From positions 28,306 through 92,305 of the forward strand of contig CAYHXO010000004.1 in the NCBI GenBank assembly GCA_964360635.1: a stretch of DNA of 64,000 bases, read 5' to 3'. Every line of letters begins with the position of its first letter. Position 1 is the first letter of the stretch. The notes beneath the pieces are model-generated. The model was given only the letters and a program-made list of their open reading frames with translations, made no database searches and was not told where the DNA came from. Below, in pieces: positions 35,918-42,159 of this stretch. The position numbers and the translations under genes were made by a program. The stretch is from CALRGE01 sp964360635 (GTDB lineage: Bacteria > Patescibacteriota > Gracilibacteria > UBA1369 > 2-02-FULL-48-14).

Positions 35918-36448
35918 TCACGAAAATATCATCTCGTGAATAGACGTATCACAACTTAACTCCGGGTGAAAACTACTCGCCCAAATATTTCCCTGCCTAA
36001 CAAAAACCGGCACACCAGCGTAACTCGCCAAAACCTCAACTTCCTCGCCCACGCGTGTAATCTTCGGCGCTCTTATAAAATGCCCAACCGGCAAAATCCG
36101 CCCGTCAATTTCCAAATCTGTAATAAAACTCGCAACCTGCCTGCCGTATGCATTTCGCTCGACTGAAATATCAATTAAGCCCAGCCAATTTTTCGCCAAA
36201 ACAATCATTCCCGCGCATGTTCCGTAAATCTGGAAATGCAGATCTTTTGCACGTTTACAAATCGCTTCACCCATTCCGGTTTTCTCCAAAAACTTCCAAA
36301 TCACAGTACTTTCGCCTCCGGGAATAATTAACCCATCAACTCGAGACAAATCTTCCAAAGTACGAACTTCGCAACTTTCAAAACCGGCCCTCCTCAGAGT
36401 CAATATATGCTCCGCAAAACCGCCATGAAAAGCCAAAACTCCAATCAT
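35918..36448 (-). CDS. pdxT: PdxT, glutaminase subunit of PLP synthase
   Basis: 176 aa. A class I glutamine amidotransferase: LAFHGGFAEH, IIPGGESTVIW, the nucleophile Cys in YGTCAGMI (C78), and the SSFHPELS His/Glu (H161, E163). PdxT releases ammonia from glutamine and passes it to PdxS. It overlaps pdxS by 4 bp (ATGA), as in many DXP-independent PLP operons. The normal length is ~190, so it is slightly short. Confidence 0.95.
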   Translation of the reverse strand: MIGVLAFHGGFAEHILTLRRAGFESCEVRTLEDLSRVDGLIIPGGESTVIWKFLEKTGMGEAICKRAKDLHFQIYGTCAGMIVLAKNWLGLIDISVERNAYGRQVASFITDLEIDGRILPVGHFIRAPKITRVGEEVEVLASYAGVPVFVRQGNIWASSFHPELSCDTSIHEMIFS

Positions 36449-37302
36449 ATTCCTCTTGATTGCATTTTCACTGACAAATCTTCGATATTCAAACCAGGCA
36501 TCGCCGCACCAAGTCCGCTTGAAATTTCAGCGAGTTTTTTTGCGTCTTTGAAATGAATAGTCGCTTCAACAATCGCCTTCGCCATTTTGAGTGGATCTGA
36601 AGATTTAAAAATTCCACTTCCCACAAAGACACCGTCACAACCCATCTGCATGCAAAGTGCTGCATCCGCCGGAGTCGCAATTCCACCAGCAGCAAAATTC
36701 ACAACAGGCAATCTTCCCAAATCTCGCACTTGTTCCAAAAGCGCCACAGGCACTCTGTAAACTTCCGCCAATTCCGCCAAATTCTTACCACCAAGATCAG
36801 CAATTTCCGCCTGAATTGTTTTAATATGTCGCACCGCTTCAATCACATTTCCTGTTCCCGCTTCACCTTTCGTTCGAATCATCGACGCACCTTCATTTAT
36901 TCTACGAAGAGCCTCTCCCAAATTAGTTGCGCCACAAACAAAGGGCACCTTGAAATCCTTTTTCACAATATGCGCAAAAGGATCAGCCGGCGTCAATACT
37001 TCACTTTCATCAATAAAATCAATCTCAAGCGCTTCCAAAATCTGTGCTTCAACCATGTGTCCAATTCTCACTTTCGCCATTACCGGAATTGTAACCGCCG
37101 CCTGAATATCTTTAATCATTTGCGGATCGCTCATTCTGGCAACACCACCATCCTTTCGAATATCAGACGGCACACGCTCAAGTGCCATCACACTACAAGC
37201 GCCAGCAGCTTCCGCAATCTTTGCCTGCTCGGCATTTGTGACATCCATAATCACACCACCCTTAAGCATCTGCGCCAAATTTTTTCCTTCTTCATTGAAC
37301 AT
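36445..37302 (-). CDS. pdxS: PdxS, PLP synthase subunit
   Basis: 285 aa. It is a TIM barrel with VMAKVRIGHMVEAQILE (Lys77 matches the Schiff-base lysine) and MIRTKGEAGTGN (Lys145 matches the second catalytic lysine), plus NFAAGGIATPADAALCMQMG and VFVGSGIFKSSDP phosphate-site motifs. The enzyme makes pyridoxal 5'-phosphate from ribose 5-phosphate, glyceraldehyde 3-phosphate and ammonia, so this cell can make B6 without the DXP route. Confidence 0.97.
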   Translation of the reverse strand: MFNEEGKNLAQMLKGGVIMDVTNAEQAKIAEAAGACSVMALERVPSDIRKDGGVARMSDPQMIKDIQAAVTIPVMAKVRIGHMVEAQILEALEIDFIDESEVLTPADPFAHIVKKDFKVPFVCGATNLGEALRRINEGASMIRTKGEAGTGNVIEAVRHIKTIQAEIADLGGKNLAELAEVYRVPVALLEQVRDLGRLPVVNFAAGGIATPADAALCMQMGCDGVFVGSGIFKSSDPLKMAKAIVEATIHFKDAKKLAEISSGLGAAMPGLNIEDLSVKMQSRGI

Positions 37303-37349
37303 AAGCAGTGTGAATATATCAAAGTTTAAGAAAAACTAAAGCCCAAAGC

Positions 37350-37595
37350 CTAATTCGCCGAAACCATCACCGCAGACCGCCAGCGCGCAACACGATTCAC
37401 AGCCTCAGGATTGCTCCCACGGAAGAAGACCAGACCAGCGCTCCAACGACCCCCGGGCAAGTAAGCATCATCCTCTAAATTATCCTCAAGAGGTGACCAG
37501 TGTTCTTCGTCTAATCTTCCATTAAGCTGAAGAAGTGAATAATGTCGAGGATGGTTTACGGTTACACCTAGTAGTAGTGATTTTTTATAAAGCAA
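37350..37595 (-). CDS. Hypothetical protein, possible downstream part of a frameshifted gene
   Basis: 81 aa. A TTG start overlaps the end of the previous frame by 11 bases. The sequence ends with WSAGLVFFRGSNPEAVNRVARWRSAVMVSAN read in two parts (WSAGLVFFRGSNPEAVNRV; ARWRSAVMVSAN) and looks like a folded domain. Reading on from the upstream frame across the run of six A (at ~37579-37584, minus-strand ATAAAAAATC) would give one ~160-aa protein. Either a natural short gene with a TTG start, a frameshift, or a sequence error. Confidence 0.45.
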   Translation of the reverse strand: MLYKKSLLLGVTVNHPRHYSLLQLNGRLDEEHWSPLEDNLEDDAYLPGGRWSAGLVFFRGSNPEAVNRVARWRSAVMVSAN

Positions 37596-37836
37596 GTCTT
37601 TGTTCTGAAAGTGGGAATTGTATTAGTGGTGTACCTGGTAATCTTGCCATACCCTCAACAAATCCGATTTGAACTTCATTATTAGAAGGAAATTTTGTGA
37701 ATCTTTCTCTAATGTATGGAGTAAGAAAAACTTCACGTTCATAAGCTTGTCTATTTAGATTTAGCGCATTTTCAAAGTCTTGGAATAGTTTCTGTGGCAC
37801 AATTTGAAATACTGGACGGCGAATTTTTTCCTGCAC
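37585..37836 (-). CDS. Hypothetical protein, possible upstream part of a frameshifted gene
   Basis: 83 aa. It starts with GTG directly after the preceding gene's TAA (TAAGTG). It carries GFVEGMARLPGTPLIQFPLSEQ near the C-terminus (split as GFVEGMARLPGTP and LIQFPLSEQ). No signal peptide. Its stop TAA falls at the start of the A run. The next frame begins inside the last codons. Not recognised. Confidence 0.48.
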   Translation of the reverse strand: MQEKIRRPVFQIVPQKLFQDFENALNLNRQAYEREVFLTPYIRERFTKFPSNNEVQIGFVEGMARLPGTPLIQFPLSEQRLAL

Positions 37837-37983
37837 TTATGTGATTTGTTTATCTGTGTAACTGTCGCGAAGAATATCTATACACTCAGCTTCAGTCGGA
37901 ATTATTACTCCTTCTGTTAATCTGCCGCGTTCGAGTAGATCAACGCTCCTGCCGTACTGTTCTCTAACGAAATTTTCGATCAT
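37837..37983 (-). CDS. Small hypothetical protein, 48 aa
   Basis: ATG at 37983, TAA at 37839-37837: MIENFVREQYGRSVDLLERG and then RLTEGVIIPTEAECIDILRD, ending SYTDKQIT. It is amphipathic and helical. It is the first of three tightly packed small genes and may be an antitoxin-like or regulatory protein, though nothing confirms this. Confidence 0.45.
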   Translation of the reverse strand: MIENFVREQYGRSVDLLERGRLTEGVIIPTEAECIDILRDSYTDKQIT

Positions 37984-38047
37984 GGAAGACGAAGGTACGC
38001 CAAAAGAAGGATTCTGTCAACTTCGCCGATAGATTTTTCAGGTTAAG

Positions 38048-38067
38048 AAGTGTTCCCGGGAACACTT
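38048..38067. repeat. Perfect 20-bp palindrome (AAGTGTTCCCGGGAACACTT)
   Basis: Ten-base arms pair exactly around a CCC/GGG centre. The right flank continues TTG. Two related palindromes lie at 52166-52185 and 53373-53394. It lies in the 110-bp gap between the small-gene cluster and the DUF1624 gene. Confidence 0.75.
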
Positions 38068-38077
38068 TTGTCAAAAG

Positions 38078-38091
38078 CCCCCCCGGGGGGG
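38078..38091. repeat. C7G7 palindrome
   Basis: A run of seven C followed by seven G, ten bases downstream of the 20-bp palindrome and just beyond the 3' end of the DUF1624 gene. In AT-rich DNA this is striking. It could be a terminator stem, a phase-variable tract or a sequencing trouble spot. Confidence 0.7.
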
Positions 38092-38093
38092 TA

Positions 38094-38768
38094 TTACAAA
38101 ACACTTTTCACTCCCCACAAGACTCCAATCAAAATCGGCTGGTGAATCAAGTAAATTGCAAGTGAATGCCTTCCCATCCACGAGAGCAAAAAAACTTCGC
38201 CGTACTTCCACTGACTCGTGTAAAACTCTCCCACAACCAAGCCGACCAATACGACCGCCAGCCACGGAAAAATCGGGAAATAGTCGAGTGAAGAAAACCC
38301 AAGCGGAACCAATCCGATCGGGAAAAGAAAACCTACACCCACCACCAGCGTTTTAAAATATTCACCGAGAATAAAACTCCCAGCCGCAACGCACAAGGCC
38401 GCCCGAGGCCGACTCTTAAACCACGCCGCAATCACAACCGCCACTCCAATAAAGTGCAAAACCCCAAATTTCACAAATGCATCTCCGGCAAAAATCCAAG
38501 TCACAAAACTCACTAGCATTCCAGCCCCAAATATCCGTGCGGCTCTTGCCAGCTGACCTGAAACTCCTCGTGAAGAAAGTGCAACAGAAAAACCCGCCAA
38601 TCCCAAAAACAGAATCTGACCAATTCTCGCAACAACAAGCCAGCCACCACTCCACATCTCACTCTCAAAAATTCCCAAGTAATCCAAATCAAAAAAGAAA
38701 TGGAAAATAATCATCATAACAAGCGCAATCCCTCTCAGCGCATCGATTTCATACAATCGTTTCTTCAT
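38094..38768 (-). CDS. DUF1624 / HGSNAT-type membrane acyltransferase
   Basis: 224 aa. It starts RLYEIDALRGIALVMMIIFHFFFDL (read as RLYEIDALRGIAL and MMIIFHFFFDL), with the R and H of the acyltransferase family, has about seven hydrophobic helices, and ends with GRHSLAIYLIHQPILIG, the conserved C-terminal motif. Family members move acyl groups onto glycans across the membrane. Its start overlaps the upstream gene by 20 bp. Confidence 0.88.
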   Translation of the reverse strand: MKKRLYEIDALRGIALVMMIIFHFFFDLDYLGIFESEMWSGGWLVVARIGQILFLGLAGFSVALSSRGVSGQLARAARIFGAGMLVSFVTWIFAGDAFVKFGVLHFIGVAVVIAAWFKSRPRAALCVAAGSFILGEYFKTLVVGVGFLFPIGLVPLGFSSLDYFPIFPWLAVVLVGLVVGEFYTSQWKYGEVFLLSWMGRHSLAIYLIHQPILIGVLWGVKSVL

Positions 38769-39393
38769 TAGATCTATCTAAACACAAATTCACCTTTGAA
38801 GTCACTACTTTTCTCATGATATCTAAAATTGCTCGATTATCAGGAAGTGATTCAACATTCTTCAAATATTGTTCAAAATGATCCATAAAATACTCAAAAT
38901 CAACATAGGCATATCTCAATATCATCGAGAGCGCATATTTTTCAACTTCACTACCTTTTGTCTCATAAAAATTTATCAAATCCTGCAAACCAGAAGTCTC
39001 AATCTCAATTAAAGATCTCAACACATCCCCAAAAATCCTCCTGCCATCTCTTCTCATTTTAACAGGTTCAAAATCCAAATCACCAGGCACAACTTTATGC
39101 TTTGAATCTAACCAGATATTAAAAGCCTCAGCCGCCTTTGCAACATCAAATTGACCAAATTCCATAGTCTCCAAAAACACCATTTGCTCCTTAGGTAAAA
39201 ACTTAAAAATGACTGAAACAAAGTCGAAAAAATTTTTTGCCGTCAGTCTTTTTTCACCGTTAACAAAAACAAGCTGCTTATCTAAATTTTTCAAAAGTGC
39301 ATTCAAACGCAATTCAAAAAATTCACCGTTTTCCTCTGCTTGCACTCTACGTTTTGGTGCATACGAACCAGGAAATTTTAAAACTTTTGTCAT
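38749..39393 (-). CDS. Hypothetical protein, paralog of the next gene
   Basis: 214 aa, soluble, helical. It shares with the 228-aa neighbour the layout: N-terminal basic segment, 'F(E/D)xRLxxxLxxLxKxxxxxxxxxRxxAKxxxxF', then 'F.P.E....', 'W..K.' and a ~SEKYAL(S/A) segment (residues ~141-147: VEKYALSM vs SEKYALAA). The two arose by tandem duplication. The function is unknown. Confidence 0.65.
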   Translation of the reverse strand: MTKVLKFPGSYAPKRRVQAEENGEFFELRLNALLKNLDKQLVFVNGEKRLTAKNFFDFVSVIFKFLPKEQMVFLETMEFGQFDVAKAAEAFNIWLDSKHKVVPGDLDFEPVKMRRDGRRIFGDVLRSLIEIETSGLQDLINFYETKGSEVEKYALSMILRYAYVDFEYFMDHFEQYLKNVESLPDNRAILDIMRKVVTSKVNLCLDRSNEETIV

Positions 39394-39398
39394 ATAAA

Positions 39399-40085
39399 CT
39401 AATCTCGCTTTTTAAACTGAATAATTTGCGCCATTTGCGGCTCGAATGCAACAGTGATAGGTTTTTTAATACATACTCTAACTCTTGCAGATAGAGCTTG
39501 CTTCAAACTTTCAATCGGCGCAGAGTTTTTTTTGAGCCCTTTAATCTGAGGTAAAAATTTATAAAGTGATTCGACTAACAAATCGAAATCCAGAACTCCA
39601 TTCTCAAGAATTGCAGCGAGTGCATATTTTTCCGAGTCAGAACCCGTTTGTAAAACACAGGTAACGTAACTTTTTATGCGCTCAAGTGGCACTGCAAAAA
39701 GATCGTCGTAAACCAATTCAAAAGAATCCCAATCATTTCTCATACTCAATTCTGCAAAATAAGTTAGCTTGTCATTTTTACAATTTTTCTTTTTCGACCA
39801 AGTCCCAAAAGCAACCTTTGCACCCTGAACGTCCAGATCCCAAAAATTATAAAAATTGCCCAACCGAATTGATTCACCTGGTAAGATATGTGCCATTTCA
39901 AATAAGAGCCACATCAAATCTTTCGCCCTCAAATTTCTTGTCTTTGTTCTAATCACTTTTTTCTCAAGATCTGACAAAATTTTATCCAGTCTAAAATCTA
40001 AAAATGGATTTTCTCCGGAAAAATCTCTCCTCTTCCACGGAAGGCCTTTATCTGGAAATTGAGTTACATCTGCAAGTTTTCTCAT
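39399..40085 (-). CDS. Hypothetical protein, paralog of the previous gene
   Basis: 228 aa. It is similar in layout to the 214-aa gene, with LDFRLDKILSDLEKK, RAKDLMWLLFEMAHILPGE and DSEKYALAAILENG. The downstream gene starts 5 bases after its stop, so the pair is co-transcribed. TAAATT eight bases before the ATG suggests a leaderless or near-leaderless start. Confidence 0.65.
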   Translation of the reverse strand: MRKLADVTQFPDKGLPWKRRDFSGENPFLDFRLDKILSDLEKKVIRTKTRNLRAKDLMWLLFEMAHILPGESIRLGNFYNFWDLDVQGAKVAFGTWSKKKNCKNDKLTYFAELSMRNDWDSFELVYDDLFAVPLERIKSYVTCVLQTGSDSEKYALAAILENGVLDFDLLVESLYKFLPQIKGLKKNSAPIESLKQALSARVRVCIKKPITVAFEPQMAQIIQFKKRD

Positions 40086-40187
40086 AGAGGCGGAATTTAC
40101 AGGTTCAAAACTGCAAAGTCAAATGTATATAGACAAAATCCACGTAAAGATTTAATCTTCACCTAGTTTAATTTTCTACCCAAATTT

Positions 40188-40868
40188 ATGAATAAGAAAT
40201 TTCTGATAGCGGCAGCACTAGTTTTAATCATCGGCGGATCAGCTGCATATTTTAATACAAAAAGCCTAAAAGGTGATTTTTCGAGCGTGAGCTCAGAAAG
40301 TAGCACGGCTTCAACAACTAGCGAAACCACGACAACAGAAACGGAGACCGAGACAACAAACCCGCCTGATAAACTTTTCATCACAAATCCTAGCGCAAAA
40401 GGTTCATACAAAGTCGGTCAAAATGATTTCAAAATTGCATATTTTGGGCTACGTAACGACGGAACAACAGATGTTAAATTAACAAGCTTACTCGTTGACC
40501 TAACGGCAACCGGAGACGGATTATTAGATGCAAGCGGATCAGCAAATTACAGCGACCTCAAGATTGTTGATTCAACAGGTGCAACAATTATGACAACCGA
40601 CGGGATAGTTTCTGAATCTTCATCAGGTTCAGATTCAGTTCAAAGCCTAACTTTCACAGGCAACATCAATTTAACAGGAGCGATAATTACAAAATTATAC
40701 ATCACTGCGGATGCCGCAAATGTTTCAACTTTGATTGCAGATACAATTAAAGCGACAATTCCGGCAACACACATCGTCGCTGAAGATTCATCAGGAAAGC
40801 CAATTTCTTCAACTTCAGAAATAAGCCCTGAAAACGGCTACATCGGAAAGGTGAATACTTGTAGATAA
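40188..40868 (+). CDS. Anchored surface protein with L[KQ]G[DR] motif
   Basis: 226 aa. N-terminal helix (residues ~5-22) + KSLKGDFSS, then a Ser/Thr/Glu low-complexity linker (~33-58) and a beta-sandwich domain with KLTSLLVDLTATGDGLLD and LKIVDSTGATIM segments. Similar Ig-like modules occur in many Patescibacteria surface proteins. The L[KQ]G[DR] element after the helix is shared with the genes at 14683 and 41157. Confidence 0.72.
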   Translation: MNKKFLIAAALVLIIGGSAAYFNTKSLKGDFSSVSSESSTASTTSETTTTETETETTNPPDKLFITNPSAKGSYKVGQNDFKIAYFGLRNDGTTDVKLTSLLVDLTATGDGLLDASGSANYSDLKIVDSTGATIMTTDGIVSESSSGSDSVQSLTFTGNINLTGAIITKLYITADAANVSTLIADTIKATIPATHIVAEDSSGKPISSTSEISPENGYIGKVNTCR

Positions 40869-40912
40869 ACTAAACAGGCCAAACAGCTCGACTGCGTCGA
40901 GTGGTCGAGCAA

Positions 40913-40988
40913 TGGAGCCACGATCGGGAATCGAACCCGAGACCTCATCCTTACCATGGATGCGCTCTACCAACTGAGCTACCGCGGC
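40913..40988 (-). tRNA. tRNA-Thr (GGT anticodon)
   Basis: Minus strand: acceptor GCCGCGG/TCGTGGC, D-arm with AGCTCAGTTGGTAGAGC, anticodon stem CATCC/GGATG with loop ATGGTAA, T-stem TCGGG/CCCGA. The 3' CCA is encoded. GGT reads ACC and ACT. Confidence 0.97.
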
Positions 40989-41058
40989 TAGCAGTCACCG
41001 AAGGTGAGCATTGTTTTCCCTTCGTGAGAAGGTCGGCATTGTTCCAGCCTTCCGCAAG

Positions 41059-41087
41059 ACCATACAACGAAGCCGATCGAGGGTCAA
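41059..41087 (-). promoter_or_regulatory. tRNA-Thr promoter
   Basis: Minus strand: -35 TTGACC (41082-41087), 17-base spacer, -10 TATGGT (41059-41064). It gives a leader of ~64 bases before the tRNA. The rest of the 288-base gap between 40869 and 41156 holds the tRNA and hairpin-prone GC-rich sequence, with no other gene seen. Confidence 0.6.
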
Positions 41088-41156
41088 ACTTATAATGTTG
41101 AAATTTGCCCGCTGATTCTCTAGTCTGACTTAGTATTTAATATTTTAATCTTTTCT

Positions 41157-41384
41157 ATGAAAAAAGCCTTAATCGCAATCGTCGTAGTAGCTATTTTAGC
41201 AGTCGGAGGATACTTTTTCTATCAAGAGTCCGGTGCAAATCTTAAAGGCGACATTAGTGCTAAGGAAAGAATAAAGCAGGCAACAGATCCAATCTCAGCC
41301 AGTGACGCTGATTACAATTACGCTAATCAACAGAAAGCAGAAAAAGAGGCAAAAAGAGAGAATTATAAAAAGAGCGGGTTGTAA
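41157..41384 (+). CDS. Small membrane-anchored protein with L[KQ]G[DR] motif
   Basis: 75 aa. Helix (~5-24), then ANLKGDISAKERIKQ and a Lys/Glu-rich helical tail. The N-terminus matches that of the proteins at 40188 and 14683. A TTTAAT box seven bases before the ATG suggests a near-leaderless start. Function unknown. Confidence 0.65.
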   Translation: MKKALIAIVVVAILAVGGYFFYQESGANLKGDISAKERIKQATDPISASDADYNYANQQKAEKEAKRENYKKSGL

Positions 41385-41419
41385 AAAAATGTGCCCGGGC
41401 CTAAAGCTCGAGCTCTTTT

Positions 41420-42103
41420 TTATATCTTCCACGCATCAATAAGCGCCTTGAACAACTCAATATTTTGTTCAGGGCTTGAATAAGGCATTTCTTCAAGAGT
41501 CGTGATACCTGCAGATTTCAGCCCCACCTCATTGGCGTACCAAATTTTTTCAGCAGTTTCAGCATCAGAAAGAGCCGGCAAATGTACAAAAAGCGAATTT
41601 CCTAAAGGTAGTTTTTGAAAAGTAATATAGCCCAAAGCATTACAATAAAAATTGCCGGCGTTTACGCCCACATCAATATTAAAACCTGCTTTGTTTACTC
41701 GACGAACTATTGTTTTAGAAAGGCCACCCAATCCAACAACTCTATCTGCATCATCATCCATGTTAATTTTTTGTGGATTGCCTACAACCGGCTTAAACTG
41801 ATTTACAAATCTCGATTCTAAAACATGAGATTTTTGAGGCATTGCTCCTTGACCAAATGCCAGGCAAAGATCACCGCAACGCACATCAATAGAATCAAGA
41901 ATTGGTCTGAGTTTTTCACTGAAAGTTCTTAATTTTGGAGGCACAGGTAAAATTGCAGTCCGCACTCTATCAACATCCATTTCTCTAACCAAAACCGGAT
42001 TATTTTTTACAGCTCTAACTAAAAGCTCAGACGGATTTTCTATCTTTCCGGCACTCTTACTTTCAAGCCACTGTTCAAACCCAAAAAGATGTAAAGTAGA
42101 CAT
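41420..42103 (-). CDS. Pyroglutamyl-peptidase I (C15)-like protein
   Basis: 227 aa. The N-terminus LHLFGFEQW...NPSELLVRA fits the Pcp start (TGFEPF...NPSE..). Candidate catalytic residues: E96 (VLESRFVN, cf. PERVAIN), C154 (NAGNFYCNALGY, cf. AG.(F/Y)VCN) and H174 (LFVHLPALS, cf. FIH(V/L)P). The spacing E-63-C-20-H is close to known Pcp. Such enzymes remove N-terminal pyroglutamate. The similarity is moderate and the N-terminal half is diverged. Confidence 0.62.
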   Translation of the reverse strand: MSTLHLFGFEQWLESKSAGKIENPSELLVRAVKNNPVLVREMDVDRVRTAILPVPPKLRTFSEKLRPILDSIDVRCGDLCLAFGQGAMPQKSHVLESRFVNQFKPVVGNPQKINMDDDADRVVGLGGLSKTIVRRVNKAGFNIDVGVNAGNFYCNALGYITFQKLPLGNSLFVHLPALSDAETAEKIWYANEVGLKSAGITTLEEMPYSSPEQNIELFKALIDAWKI

Positions 42104-42159
42104 ATTTGAATGAAATAGTATCTGACCTTACATCTTATTTAATCAATCTTCAAGCCGAC

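Noticed and set aside
36730..37329. Long plus-strand open frame (199 codons) opposite pdxS
   Set aside because: It mirrors the codon pattern of pdxS, is full of His/Asn/Arg/Phe without any motif, and has no promoter. A shadow of the real gene.
40901..41095. Open frame over the tRNA-Thr gene
   Set aside because: It reads through the tRNA and its promoter.
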